DNA from: Bolinopsis microptera
Lineage: Eukaryota > Ctenophora > Tentaculata > Lobata > Bolinopsidae
Assembly: GCF_026151205.1 (NCBI RefSeq)
Contig: NC_087075.1
Span: 6,714,858-6,778,857 of the forward strand
Direction: 5' to 3'
DNA: 64,000 nt
A program made the translations under genes and the position numbers. Below the pieces are notes generated by a model. The model was not told the DNA's origin, searched no databases, and worked only from the letters and a program-made list of their open reading frames with translations. Below are positions 52,659 through 63,823 of the stretch, in pieces (the first letter of the stretch is position 1; each line of letters starts with the position of its first letter).

Positions 52659-54284
52659 GATCGAAATAAATTTTCGTGCACATACAGAATGAATGGTTAT
52701 TGGTTAATAATTTAATATATATGTAGACCAAGCTCTGTGCACGGGATGCTTCCTGGAAGAATCCAGTTCTTTTAGCTTTTTAGCGGGGCACCCTACCTAA
52801 AGCCAAATTGAGATATAATAATCATATTCCTAGGAAAATAATCAGAAATCGAATACCAATCAAATAATATGATATATAGGAGTAGTAACCATATTTACTA
52901 TGCAAAATGCCCCAACCACACAGTGTAAATTAATATATAATATTCAAATTCCATATCATCATTAAACCTCAATAGTCAATATAATAGCCCAAGCAAAATT
53001 CAATAACTTCTTATATACGATACCTTACTGTCATACTACAAATTAATTATACATTTGAATCTGTTAACTAGAGAATAAATTTCTAAACCTAATGCAAGTG
53101 AAATAATTTAGATGCAATAATGAATGCCTAATGTGAGTATCATCTGTCAATGTCCTTGTAAAACAGTCTGTACAAGAGATATGAGTAACTAATATAGAAA
53201 AAAAAAACAGGAAGTTGTCGTCTGTTGAAAAATAAATAAAATATCTAGAATATAAATTAGAATATAAAATAACATTCAGTCAATGTGTCGTCAATAAACT
53301 GTACAATTATCAAATGTTAAAACTGGGTGATACAGTCACCAAAAATAAATATTAAGTATAATAAGTTAATAAATTAAATTTGGTCTATAAAACTACCACT
53401 AGGTATAATAGGTCAATAAATTAAAAGTGGTTTATAAAACTACCACTGTGCGAACCCCTTCTCCAGTTAAAACATGTCAGTCATGTGCAAAATCAATCAG
53501 AATGGTAAGGTGGTAAAAAAAGGGAATATCCTTTCGATACATCAATTATATATGCCTCAGATTTAAAAGAATTAGAAGATACTTAGTTATCGTCGACTAT
53601 GATTGCAGTGTAAAATTTGTCATATGAATTGTCGACGGTATAATTAGGGTCTGTTGTTATAGATGAGAGTAGCTGTTTCTTATACGAATCACTAAAGCTT
53701 TTAACATCGGGCAGATTTCGTAGATCTGTTGGAACATTATTCCAACATTTTGCCCCCAAGTATTGAAAGTTTTTATGTGATGTTGATCTATTAACATATA
53801 AGTTGCAGCTTTCGCCGCTCCTACTACCTCCTGATATGTAACTAAATTTGTTCATAAAGTTTGTAGGACAATTGTCATGGATGATTCTAAACATATAATT
53901 TGACAGATGGAGTTGTCGTCTAAGATGGAGTGGTAACCATTTCATGTCTCTATAAACATTAAGGCTGCTCTCTGTTTGTGGAACGTTGAGAGCTATTTTG
54001 GCTACCTTTTTGTACAGAGTGTCAAGTTCAGCAAGTTTTGTCTTGCCAGCTCTACAATAGATCGTGTCTAAATCGAATTGTGGTAACATGAGTGCATTGG
54101 CAAACATTTTCCTATATTTAATGGGTAGCAGTGCTTTACTTCTATACATGGCACCAATTCTCTTCATGACCTTCCTAATAATATAATCTACATGGCTTTT
54201 GAAGTTTAATTTACTATCTAGAATGAGGCCAAGATATTTTGTCTCTTTGCACTCTTTGATTGTGAAAGTTACCTCATTACATTC
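52659..54284 (-). mobile_element. 5'-truncated LINE with ORF end and 3' UTR
   Basis: Coding part 54284-53583, followed by a 0.9 kb tail ending GTGCACGAAAATTTATTTCGA at 52659. Inserted at the boundary between two units of repeat X; the flanks rejoin as CTATAATACAAACTGAG. The tail has a second copy at 43138-43962. Confidence 0.87.
53583..54284 (-). pseudogene. LINE (Jockey/CR1-like) reverse transcriptase, C-terminal part
   Basis: Open frame of 233 codons from the truncation point to the stop. KETKYLGLILDSKLNFKSHV is the RT motif just after the palm; then KALLPIKYRKMFANALMLPQ, DTLYKKVAKIALN and the common LINE ending FQYLGAKCWNNVP.DLRNLP and DVKSFSDSYKKQLL. The first Met inside it (54167) is not a real start. 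Frame intact, so the copy is fairly young. Confidence 0.82.
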
Positions 54285-54562
54285 AATACAAACTGAGCTC
54301 TTTGTTTTAATATCATTATCAATGTTCGAGGGATATTTGAGGGCCTAAATAGTAAAGGTACGATCAAATGTTATTTCCACACATATGGTTTACTGTTATA
54401 ATATTAAGCAAATCGTCGAGTAAACACAGAGTGTAAACAAATATATGAGACATATTAGAAACACTTAATAACTGGTTTCCTAGCAGCGATGTGATGTAGG
54501 TATAATAAGCCCTCACATTCTGTCGGGCCTATTATTATGGCAATTCGTCCGGGAGTGGTTAA

Positions 54563-56157
54563 AGAGATCATGAAGTGTAAATTTGCGAATTCTTCAAAAA
54601 TACTCGAAACTTGGGTAGTGAGCTAGGCTTGGTAATTCTGCCACAATCCCAAAATAGCTCCGTCGTAATTGCTTCACAAGCTGAGATAATATGGGGTATA
54701 TCAATTACATTTTTCCAAGTTGTGGCTAGGTGACGGGATAGCATATACGACATGTGTAAAAACGCCTGATTTTAATTGTCCATAACAAGTTTTCTGTTGG
54801 TTTTTTTGTTGAACCGACAAGATTACCATCAGGTATAAACCATTATATTTCACATATCTTCCTAAATTTGGTGTACAGCGATTAATCTAGTTCCTACAAG
54901 CAATTAAAGACAGCTCACTTCATGGAATTTGAATGTAGCACGATCAGTGTTCAATTTGTTTACTTTCGTTCTGTACGGTCTTTGTATTTTAAAGCTTGCG
55001 AATGTGTGCTTTCTTGAATAACGTGTAATGTGTAGACACGAACCTAACATATGTATCCGTAATCTGTACCCCGTAGATAAAAGTCTTATCTTCCAATTAA
55101 GAATTAATAACTAAGTCAGAGCTGTTACAAATTTTCGCGTTTGTTGTCGACTGCGGCACGTGTTTTCAGAGTATAGTAGGTCAAGCTTTGCAATTATGAC
55201 ATTACTAAATATATTAGTTTAGCTTCATTCCATTATCACTGCAACAACTCGTTACTAGTTAAAATTTATCAAAAGACGGTTGATGGTAAGACATTGTGCA
55301 GTCGGAGGTTGTAACAACCGTGAGGGAAGAGACACCAGTAGTAGGAGAAGCTTTCTGGTTTTTCATATGGTCTTATCTGAACAAGGGCTTAGATATTCAA
55401 GATACCTGTTTAGTTTCACCATCAATGATGCTGTAAAACGGGGAGACTATCTAAAAGCACATTTGACACCAAAAAAGTGGAGATATTTAGCCTACAAATC
55501 ATTTGTGAATTTGATAAGCTCCCAAGATTTGGATAGAAAGGTTCGATACGTACTTCCATCATGTGTTGTGTCGGCGATCCGAGAAAAGTTTCCAAACACA
55601 GATGGATCAAGATATACGGGTTTTATCAGTATCGGAACTGATGATGGACATATTTTGCCATGAAGTTAACAAGTAAATGTTTGTATCCAGAAAAAACTAT
55701 TTATAATTTAAGGTTAGTTTAAGTAATAGGTTCTTACAAACGTGTATTGTTATTTAGTGTTTGGTAATTGAATGTTTTTCTTCCTACAACATAACACAGC
55801 AGTACGTAAACTTATAAGACAATTATTTGATGCTTGTGTATATTATGCACATTATTCAACCACAATTTTCGAAAGATAAAAGTCAAATCTATCAAGTGTC
55901 GTTAATTTGAAGATTTTATCAATTAAATTGGCGCCACAGCACATGAATAAAAATGTGCGTTTTAACACTGTTTCTATTGCGTGTCTGACAGTTAGCCACA
56001 ATCCAACAAATTCGGGCGATCTTCCTGTATCGATTTCACGCGACATAATTAAGTTACGAATCTGGGAATTCCGAGCCCTATTGTTATATTAGTATTTCTA
56101 TGTGATAGAATATGTGAAATGTTTTGACGATTAAGTCGGGGACACTTCATGATCCCT
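54563..56157. mobile_element. TTAA-flanked TIR element carrying a P2X7-ballast-like ORF (1.6 kb)
   Basis: TTAA at 54559-54562 and 56158-56161; ends AGAGATCATGAAGTGT (left) and AGGGATCATGAAGTGT (right, inverted), one mismatch in 16. Removing it with one TTAA restores an unbroken unit of repeat X (GTGGTTAAACAATTT). Contains the plus-strand ORF 55280-55663 and a 61-codon minus-strand frame (54568-54753) of unknown nature. Confidence 0.78.
55280..55663 (+). CDS. 127-residue protein: zinc-finger-like start plus P2X7-ballast-like domain
   Basis: The N-terminus has HCAVGGCNNREGRD and SFLVFH, like the first zinc ligands of a THAP finger, but the rest of that fold is not visible. The C-terminal half KKWRYLAYKSFVNL, VLPSCVVSAIREKFPN, DGSRYTGF follows the cytosolic ballast domain of P2X7 receptors (LRHCAYRCYATW, ILPSCCRWRIRKEFPKSEGQYSGF in human), a domain also seen alone or with transposon parts in invertebrates. 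One of the ballast Cys is Val here. Second ATG (55283) fits equally well. It sits inside a TTAA element, so it is either cargo or part of the element's own coding set; splicing to other exons is possible. Confidence 0.6.
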   Translation: MMVRHCAVGGCNNREGRDTSSRRSFLVFHMVLSEQGLRYSRYLFSFTINDAVKRGDYLKAHLTPKKWRYLAYKSFVNLISSQDLDRKVRYVLPSCVVSAIREKFPNTDGSRYTGFISIGTDDGHILP

Positions 56158-56517
56158 TTAAACAATTTAAAGGGCAGGCAGGAGCCTCCACAAAAGTCAC
56201 GTATTCAACGTCCCACTTGATGTTCAAATCTATAATACAAACTGAGCTCTTTGTTTTAATATCATTATCAATGTTCGAGGGATATTTGAGGGCTTAAATA
56301 GTAAAGGTATGATCAAATGTTATTTCCGCACAAATGGTTTACTGTTATAATTAAGCAAATCGTCGAGTAAACACAGAGTGTAAACAAATATATGAGACAT
56401 ATTAGAAACACTTAATAACTGGTTTCCTAGCAGCGATGTGATGTAGGTATAATAAGCCCTCACATTCTGTCGGGCCTATTATAATGGCAATTCGTCCGGG
56501 AGTGGTTAAACAATTTA

Positions 56518-56810
56518 CACGATTTTACACGATTAAAAAATGTATTTGTTATACTGGAATAATAACAATTTTAAAATATAAAATAAATCACTTCCCTCTG
56601 AAGTAGAACAGATGATGGGAGAGCTTCAAACATGGCGATGGAAGGAAGCGGTGTCTCACCGCTGGGAGGTAAATTAATACCCGTATTGCGATGGTAAAAT
56701 TTTATGATATGAGATCCCAAGTAAAAATAACACAAAAAATAAAAAGTGAATGTTGTCAGTGTAGTGAAATCGGAGGCAACATTAATAAAGACGTATACAC
56801 TTAAACCGTT
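56518..56810. mobile_element. 293-bp insertion in repeat X, TSD AATTTA
   Basis: AATTTA on both sides (56512-56517, 56811-56816) and absence from other X units define it. Ends CACGATTTTACACG and TACACTTAAACCGTT are only weakly inverted. Short hairpin GCGGTGTCTCACCGC near 56650. Confidence 0.6.
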
Positions 56811-57224
56811 AATTTAAAGGGCAGGCAGGAGCCTCCACACAAGTCACGTATTCAACGTCCCACTTGATGTTTAAATCTATAATACAAACTGAGCTCTTTG
56901 TTTTAATATCAATGTTCGAGGGCTTAAATGGTAAAGGTACGATCAAATATTAATTCCACACAAATGGTTTACTGTTATAATTAAGCAAATCGTCGAGTAA
57001 ACACAGAGTGTAAAAAAACATATGAGACATATTAGAAACACCTGTGATGTGATCGACAGCTTGTTAGTGTACGGCTAGCACGATCCTGTCCGCAACTGGT
57101 CAATCACGTATCGATTGATCAGATCTCAACGGATCACATCAGCATTAGAACAATGGGAGCAACGTCACGAGATTACCTGTGAGCTTGTGAAATACGAATG
57201 TGAACCGAAGTTACAATATATAAT

Positions 57225-57345
57225 GATCCGAAATTCGGACAGATGTCGCCAAAAACTGCTCCTGTCCGACAGCGAAATCTGTCCGAAATCCCCAATTCGG
57301 CTGTCGGACAGATGTCGCTGCCGGACAGCTGTCGCCCAATAAGAA
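57225..57345. repeat. cluster of CTGTCCGAC / GTCGGACAG inverted motifs
   Basis: GATCCGAAATTCGGACAGAT, CTGTCCGACAGCG, TTCGGCTGTCGGACAG and GCCGGACAGCTGTCG fold back on each other. A looser copy is at 30515-30590 (GGGCGACTCTTGTCCGAATC). Likely foldback transposon remnants. Confidence 0.65.
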
Positions 57346-57985
57346 ATTATGCAGGTTAAACCAGTCACAATTGTCGATTATAGATTACTAAACCGTCTGA
57401 CCTGTTGAACATACTGATATGATAAAACTGATAATATTTCTGGGATCAGGATAGGCATGAGCAGGTTACAGTAAAGTTAAATATCTACAGAAACCGAACA
57501 CTGTGTTTTCAAGGTTCAAAATATTATGTGCCTTTATACTTATACACAAACAGGTCCGACCGGTATACCTTTCAATTAAATGATATGAAATGCTTAAACA
57601 AGACCAAATCCCCTAAAATATACATTCATTCAACTTGCATTAACAATACTAGTATACAGTGCAGATGGCTCTAAAAGCGAAAGCTATCCTATAATCCTAC
57701 CTAAACAGCAGCAATCAAGGATCGAAATAACTAACGGTAGATCGAGTAGATAAACTAGAATAATTCAAGTTCAAAACCATTACGAATAAAATAGTAATAA
57801 AGGTCGATCGAATTTATAATTAATAAAGCTGGATCCAAGTCAAAAGCCACAAACATGTTCTCCGCAAGCATTTCGTATTGGCGACACACAAATATTCAGT
57901 ACAATCACGTATGGCGCGGCGCTTTATTATGGAGGGAACTGACTGAGTTCCCTTTTGGTTTGTTATTGTTTGCAAAACGGCTATG
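57346..57985. other. no gene seen
   Basis: AT-rich, no open frame with protein-like content and no repeat recognised. Confidence 0.5.
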
Positions 57986-58062
57986 ACCCCCTGTAGCGTC
58001 TTCGACGCTACAGGGGGAGCCGCGCACTTCGTGCGCGGCGGGTCATACAACGTATGACAAAT
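57986..58062 (+). repeat. multi-hairpin repeat, copy 3 of 3 (triple hairpin)
   Basis: CCCCCTGTAGCGTC-TTC-GACGCTACAGGGGG, then GCCGCGCAC-TTC-GTGCGCGGC, then GTCATAC-AAC-GTATGAC in direct succession. Copies 1 and 2 near 44.1-44.5 kb keep the second and third hairpins and half of the first. Confidence 0.82.
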
Positions 58063-58843
58063 TTGATGCACGCGCGGCGCGGCCAAGTAGTGCATTGCAT
58101 ACAATACAACTAAGCTGACAACTATAAACAACGATCACCAATCACAATGCAAATATTCCCAATTTAAATTAAAAATTATTATTTACTTGAGAATAGAACC
58201 TAAGCTGATAAAATTTGTATAAAATTTATTTTTCTCAAAAACAAAAACAATCAAATTTTTGGTCAAAATGTGTTTTCAGTTTTGAAAAGGGCATTTGGGG
58301 TACTTACAGTATCGAGCGTAAATTCACCTAACCATGTGCTTTCGCGCCACTTCGGGCGCGCTTGTTTCACAAGTCAAGAAAAGCACCTATCCACGAACCC
58401 CGATGGGAAGGTTCGTGCGCGCGTGCGCAGTGCTTACAACAGCGTCTATGTAGCGCAGGTAGTCTTGGCACTTCTCCCTCCAGTATTGAGTATGCAGTAA
58501 CCACTTTTCAGGTTTCTAAAGTGCATAGTGACAGTGTATAGGGGTTAATTAGGTATAAACTACAGTACAGCTGTACTTACACCTACATTCACAAGCATGC
58601 AAGCTCACTTAGTCCAATGAGCGGGAAACGGAGGACAAAGTCTGGTGACGTCATAGTCACGTGACCTCATAGGCTCATAATCCCGTGACCTCAGACCCAA
58701 TCAATGATCAATTAGGTTTGGGCATGGTCATGTCAGCCCCCTGTCACCCGATCTTGAGGTGACGTACGACACCTGATCGTTTACGCAATCAATGCAATGT
58801 CTGAAAGGCTACACACGTCGCATATGAGGACAAAAGCGCGGGT

Positions 58844-58884
58844 AATTTTGGCACCACTGTAGATGGTAGAGTGGTGCCAAAATT
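58844..58884. repeat. perfect 15-bp inverted repeat
   Basis: AATTTTGGCACCACT and its complement around 11 bases. Confidence 0.85.
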
Positions 58885-58935
58885 GTTGGGTGGGTTTATG
58901 GCTATTGGCTAAAGCCCTTTTTACCGCCGTGAGGC

Positions 58936-59062
58936 GGGCGCGCGCTACTGCAAGCGCAAGGGCTCTGGATAGAGCTAAGCGTAAATTATATTATTATTGA
59001 TTGACGATGTCAACCCATCGTTGCTCTATCCAGAGCCCTTGAGCATGCAGTAGCGCGCGCCC
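58936..59062. repeat. 40-bp inverted repeat, GC-rich, 47-base spacer
   Basis: Arms 58936-58975 and 59023-59062, starting GGGCGCGCGCTACTGCA and ending GGGCTCTGGATAGAGC, two or three mismatches. The GTAGCGCGCGCC motif occurs again at 59110 and 59166. Confidence 0.85.
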
Positions 59063-59069
59063 AACTCTA

Positions 59070-60120
59070 GGGCGCGACTTGACGGATGTTACTCGTCTAA
59101 ATTTCTTCGAAGTAGCGCGCGCCGCTTTCTTCTCGAAATGTTAAGGCCCGATGGCAAGAGCTAAGAAGTAGCGCGCGCCGGACCAGACGATATTTAAAAA
59201 TGGTCAAGGGCGCAACTTGTGAAACAATCGTGCCCGCTGCGGCGCGAAAGCAAATGGTAAGATAAAAACCTATTGAGATCGTTGCTCTTGCTTTGCGAAC
59301 TAGCACGCAAGAATGCTAGTTCGCGCGGCGCGTCGAAGCGGCGAAGTCCTCCAATATTATTCAAGTAAGATTAAAGTTAGTGGGTGATGCTCAAAAATAT
59401 ATTTGTTTCAAATAGACGAGTCCAACCCGGCGGGCGTCTTGGTAGGTTATAAACCTATGAATTTAAAATACCTTTTGCTTTAATTGATGATGTCAGCTCG
59501 GCGCGGCACAATTGACAGTAGCGCATTTCGCCGATCTAGCGCATAGCGCTACAACCTTTTGTTATTATTATATTATGATTATATAATCATCAATAAATAT
59601 TTGACGCATGATTTATTATATTAATCTTTGATTAACTTTCAACCATGTAACATTGACCCGAATTAAATTTTTATTTTTTTTGATGAAGTAAAATATTAAA
59701 TAAACTAAATCATTAATAAATAGTTTTTCCCTCGAAACTTTAAAATTTTTGTCCATGTTCAAACAAAAATGCAGCCTTATTATTTTTGTTTTCGGTCTCG
59801 TTTTATTGTTGATTGCAATTTGATAATCATGATTGTAACCTGTAATCGTGATTGGTTCCTTTGACAAACTAGTATTGATGAATTATTCAGTATGTCCCAA
59901 AATTGCGGACAAAGTGACTTTTATAATTAACTGCTGGCGTAGCATAAATTAATACAGATAGGCCTTACTTGTATTACCATGCGGATTCTGGTGTTTATAA
60001 ATTTTACTATTGTGTCTAATAATTTGATAGGTCGCCATACCTGTAGCAGAAAAATGGTATTTTTTCGCACTATTTTTACTATTTTTATGCTTAGTATTTT
60101 TTAAAATTTTCTTCTGGATA
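59070..60120. other. no gene seen; CG-patch then AT-rich
   Basis: Alternating CGCG runs to 59560, including dispersed repeat copy 3, then AT-rich DNA. No frame of interest. Confidence 0.5.
59367..59460 (+). repeat. dispersed GC-rich repeat, copy 3 of 3 (diverged)
   Basis: Contains GTGGGTGATGCTC, GAGTCCAACCCGGCGGGCG and TTGGTAGGTTATAAACCTA in the same order as copies 1 and 2, with several substitutions. Confidence 0.5.
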
Positions 60121-60121
60121 G

Positions 60122-60613
60122 TACAGGTGACTATAACAGGTGACTATAACAGGTGACCAAGCTCGGCTTGATGTATCTGCTAGAGGAGTTTGGACTCCAT
60201 TTGATAAGACCTTTCTTGACATAAGGGTTTCACACCCCAATTGCTTATCAAACAGGACAAAAACTCTTCAAGAAGTATACGAAGAGAACGAGAAAGAGAA
60301 GAAGGACGAGTACTTGGAGAGAGTGTTGAATGTGGAGAAGGCTACCTTCACCCCGGCTGTATTCCTCACATCTGGAGGAATGTCTAAAGAGTGTAAGCAG
60401 TTCGTCAACAGAGTAGCAGACCTCATTGCAAGAAAAAAGAAGGAAAGGTACTGCGATGTAGTAAGACACGTGAGAACTAGGATAAGATTTGCAATGTTGA
60501 GAACAACTCTTATTGCTCTACGAGGGTACCGAGGAAAGAAGGTGGACACCAAACGTGAGATTCAGCTATCAGAAGTTTCATACAACCTCATCCCTGCCCC
60601 TATAATGGAGTAG
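60122..60613 (+). pseudogene. C-terminal fragment of a retroelement-type protein (DIRV / GGM..E family)
   Basis: Open frame from a short GGTGACTATAACA tandem to TAG. Reads ARLDVSARGVWTPFDKTFLD, IRVSHPN, YEENEKEKKDEY, EKATFTPAVFLTSGGMSKEC and RTRIRFAMLRTTLIALRGYR. This is a very common repetitive protein end in cnidarian genomes, next to reverse transcriptase sequences; the D...FLDIRV pattern suggests a PD-(D/E)xK-like fold. An array TAATC x4 follows at 60698-60718 and may be the element's tail. Confidence 0.6.
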
Positions 60614-60619
60614 ATCATG

Positions 60620-62139
60620 TGTTTTGTTAAAATGTTTTTGAAAAAATTATTAGTCATCACTGTTTAAAACTAGTGATGATGTTTATGTCATTATTCTTAA
60701 TCTAATCTAATCTAATCTAGTAGCAATGAATTGTGCTCTGCCAATTGCAACACTTAAAATTTGATTGTGCTCTGCCAATTGCATCACTTGATTTAATTGA
60801 ATGTATATATATACTGTTTGACATATTTTTCATCTGGATAGTGCAATCACATTAACTTGCTTTTTACCAAATCTTGAAAGTTTGCATGGTCTATAATGTA
60901 AATGTGGATTGGTTTTTGAGGGTTTTCTTGTGTCCTGAGTAGTGTTTGTGGCACACCTATGCATCGCGATTGTTATTGTGCCACTGCATTATGAAATTTT
61001 GAACTATTATCATTATTATTATTTATTTTATCGATTTTACAGTCAAAAATTCGTTTTGTAAAGTATGTGCAACTTCCTAGCGTTTTGAGTACCCCTCGCC
61101 CCTCTGTTATAATTATCAGAAATCCCAATCACCAATTCTAAATTGCTTTAATACATGTGCCCAACCAGCACATTGAATTTTTCATTACATGACCTTCTTG
61201 AGGTTTTCAATCAAATGAGGTAATTATCTAAAATCCCATCACATGACCTTACTGCGATCAAACACAAGACCATAGCTTAAAAAACAAGCCATACATTAGA
61301 CATTGGTGGTATTTAGCGAGGAGGTCCTTTCTGGAGTTGAATAGGTGGCCTGGGTCGGAGGATATATCTCTTGTTTTTCTGATGTACACAGATCGCAACT
61401 GTTCTGCCCGACTGTGTATCCATGTCCACATCTGGTTATGGTCTGATCTATCCTGATTTGAATTGAAAAGTTCCTTCTGGCAAGCCAGGAGGAATAACTC
61501 CTATTAAGTATAGAAGGAGAAGCTGCACAATCAGGACATCTTAATCAGCTCAATCCCCATGGTTACCCATAAGAAGTTGTATATAAACAGAAGCTAAATT
61601 GCTTCTATGTGTTTACTGTTAATACACAGCCATGCGCTCTTTGCGAGACCAGATCTTCTTCAAGAGCTTAGTGGCAGTCCGCTACTGCTCCAGGCAAAAT
61701 TATAAGGTGTGCCAGTTGCAGCAATGGTTGAATGTGCCCTCTGTCATTCCAACGTAGTGGTGCCACTCATTCTTCATATAGTAGGTCGCCAAACACTCTG
61801 ACAAGCACTTCCTGGTGCTGACGAAATAACTACTCGCTCTGCGGCTTTATGATGTGCTGTACATTTTGCATGCAGCTGCATGAGACCTTTACAAGATCTT
61901 GTGTAGTGGATTGTCCAGAGGGAAGTGTTTCTCCAACAAATTGAGGAATTTGCATTGTTCTCCACAGTAACAGAGAACAGCAGATTGAACCAGAGAACAT
62001 TGTGCTTCCTCATCCGCCCAACTTCGTACTTCTTCTCCTCTAAACCAGTGGCTGAGTACCGGAGGGATTATTTCTTGATTTATAGAAAATTTGTATGCAA
62101 TTGAAAATACGTATTCATAACACAATACTTCCAGCAGCA
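60620..62139. other. 5' flank of the phosphatase gene, no other gene called
   Basis: Contains the (TAATC)n tract, a duplicated TTGTGCTCTGCCAATTGCA motif (60731 and 60765) and minus-strand frames at 61774-62251 that overlap exon 1 and have no recognisable content. 5' UTR exons of the phosphatase may lie here. Confidence 0.5.
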
Positions 62140-63823
62140 ATGAATATCCAGGACTTTTTTCATAAACTGGAAACAGAAAACCGATGGAAAAATGACTTTG
62201 GTATGTTACACTTTGAATCCTATGAGATAGCGTCTCGCCTTCATACATCATCAGCTAAAAGTGAGCAGAATAGGAGCAAAAATCGATATGTTGATGTTTT
62301 ACCCTATGATGAAACAAGAGTGAGACTGAAAAGTGCAAATGATTATATCAATGCCTCTCATGTTGAGCCTCCTTTTGTGGACCTACATTACATCTGTTGC
62401 CAGGTTTGTCTTAACCTTTTTACTTTCGAATTGAAAAGAGTTTCTAACCATGAAACGGAATCACATATAATATAATGTAGCTTCATTTTCACGGAAATAA
62501 AAGATTATCTTAGTGTCTACACTCTACTCTTATAGGAGTCTATATTCGAACACAGTTTAATATTGAAGTAAAATTTTGTGATGATTTCAGGGTCCTATGA
62601 TGAGCACAAGCATGGACTTTTGGCAGATGATTTGGGATGAAAATACATCAGTAATAATAATGCTCAATCGAATAATTGAGAACAACAGGTTAAAATGCCA
62701 TCCCTACTGGCCAACTGGTGAGGAAGATGAAGATGGGGACGTTGACAACATTTTTACAACCCCTCAATACTCAGTGACGCTTATTTCCAAGGAAGATTAC
62801 AATTTTTATGCTATCAGCGAATTGAGCATAGTTAAACTTGCCACAAATGAAGAGAGAAAGATTTTTCACCTCCATTATTACGATTGGCCCGATTTTGGGG
62901 TACCTGAATCGCCTACAAAGTTTCTTGAATTCTTGAAACTGGTAAGATCATATTATAAAGACTGCAAAGGAGCTCCAGTTGTACATTGTTCAGCAGGAAT
63001 TGGAAGGACTGGAACTCTGGTTCTTGTAGACACAATTTTGACCATAACAGAGGAAAAGAGGACTCAAAACATTGACATTTACTCAATCCTCATCAGTATT
63101 CGGCAACATAGGCTTGGTCTTGTTCAAACTCCTGACCAACTTCGGTTCTGCTTTATAGCAATTCTCACTGGAATGCAAAATATAGATACGTCAGATTTTA
63201 CGAATGAAAGGATCTCAGCAGAGATAGACATTGATGTAGAGAGCTCCGAGGGAAGTGTCCATTATATGGACTCGGACGACTCTGAGCTTGAAACTGATGA
63301 GGAAGATGATTACATGGTAGATGGTGATGGTTCAGTTGATGGGTCAGTTGAGGACGAGGTCGAGGATGAGGATGATATTCTCATCAATGAAGCTGACATT
63401 GCGGTGTTAAGCAAAGGCAGCGATAAGGAGTCTGACAGGGAGGACGAGGTAGTCTCCCCAAGCAGTATTGATTTTCTTCCCAAATCTGCCGAGCTCATGA
63501 CTCCTGATGAATCTGTTGAAGCTATTTCCGAGTCAGCCTCACCACTGTCTGATCTACAAGCTAACTCCGACTCATCTCCCGAAATTCCAGAGGTTAGTGC
63601 GATGGAAGTAGACAAAGAATTTTCTACAACTGAAAAGGAAGAGGAAAGAAAGACGCGGAATGCTAAAACTGCCGATCTTGTTTCTAATATGAAAGAAAAG
63701 TTAAAAGCACACGATGATTCAACGGTCAAAAAGCAATATATCTGGGATAATTTCGGCAAACCGCTGTTGTTTGGTTCAGCAGCAGCCGTCGGGCTTTCTA
63801 TTTTGATCTACCTGGTGCGGTAG
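62140..63823 (+). CDS. PTP1B/TC-PTP-type protein tyrosine phosphatase, tail-anchored, two exons
   Basis: Exon 1 62140-62403, intron GT-AG 62404-62590 (phase 0), exon 2 62591-63823; 498 residues. It removes phosphate from phosphotyrosine. Catalytic parts in order: substrate loop [11 protein letters not shown] and DYINAS in exon 1; QGP across the intron; WPDFGVPES with the general acid Asp at about 189; [11 protein letters not shown] with nucleophile Cys about 221 and Arg about 227; QTPDQLRF with Gln about 271. The start [11 protein letters not shown] aligns with the human PTPN1 N-terminus. After residue 290 comes a long acidic, Ser-rich linker ([21 protein letters not shown]), then [20 protein letters not shown], a hydrophobic C-terminal anchor like the ER anchor of PTP1B, so the enzyme should face the cytosol on the ER. 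Longer than human PTP1B (435) because of the linker. Confidence 0.92.

Larger units (their letters stand above)
52321..57045. repeat. repeat family X, tandem units of about 350-370 bp broken by three insertions
   Basis: Unit starts AATACAAACTGAGCTCTTTG, contains CAAATCGTCGAGTAAACACA and CAGCGATGTGATGTAGGTAT, and ends AAAGGGCAGGCA...CCACTTGATGTTTAAATCTA. Unit 1: 52321-52658. Unit 2: 54285-54562 plus 56158-56228. Unit 3: 56229-56517 plus 56811-56878. Unit 4, cut short: 56879-57045. The pieces between are the LINE, the TTAA element and a 293-bp insertion. Confidence 0.85.

Noticed and set aside
61774-62251. Minus-strand frames upstream of the phosphatase
   Set aside because: Overlap exon 1 of a confident gene on the other strand and show no domain.
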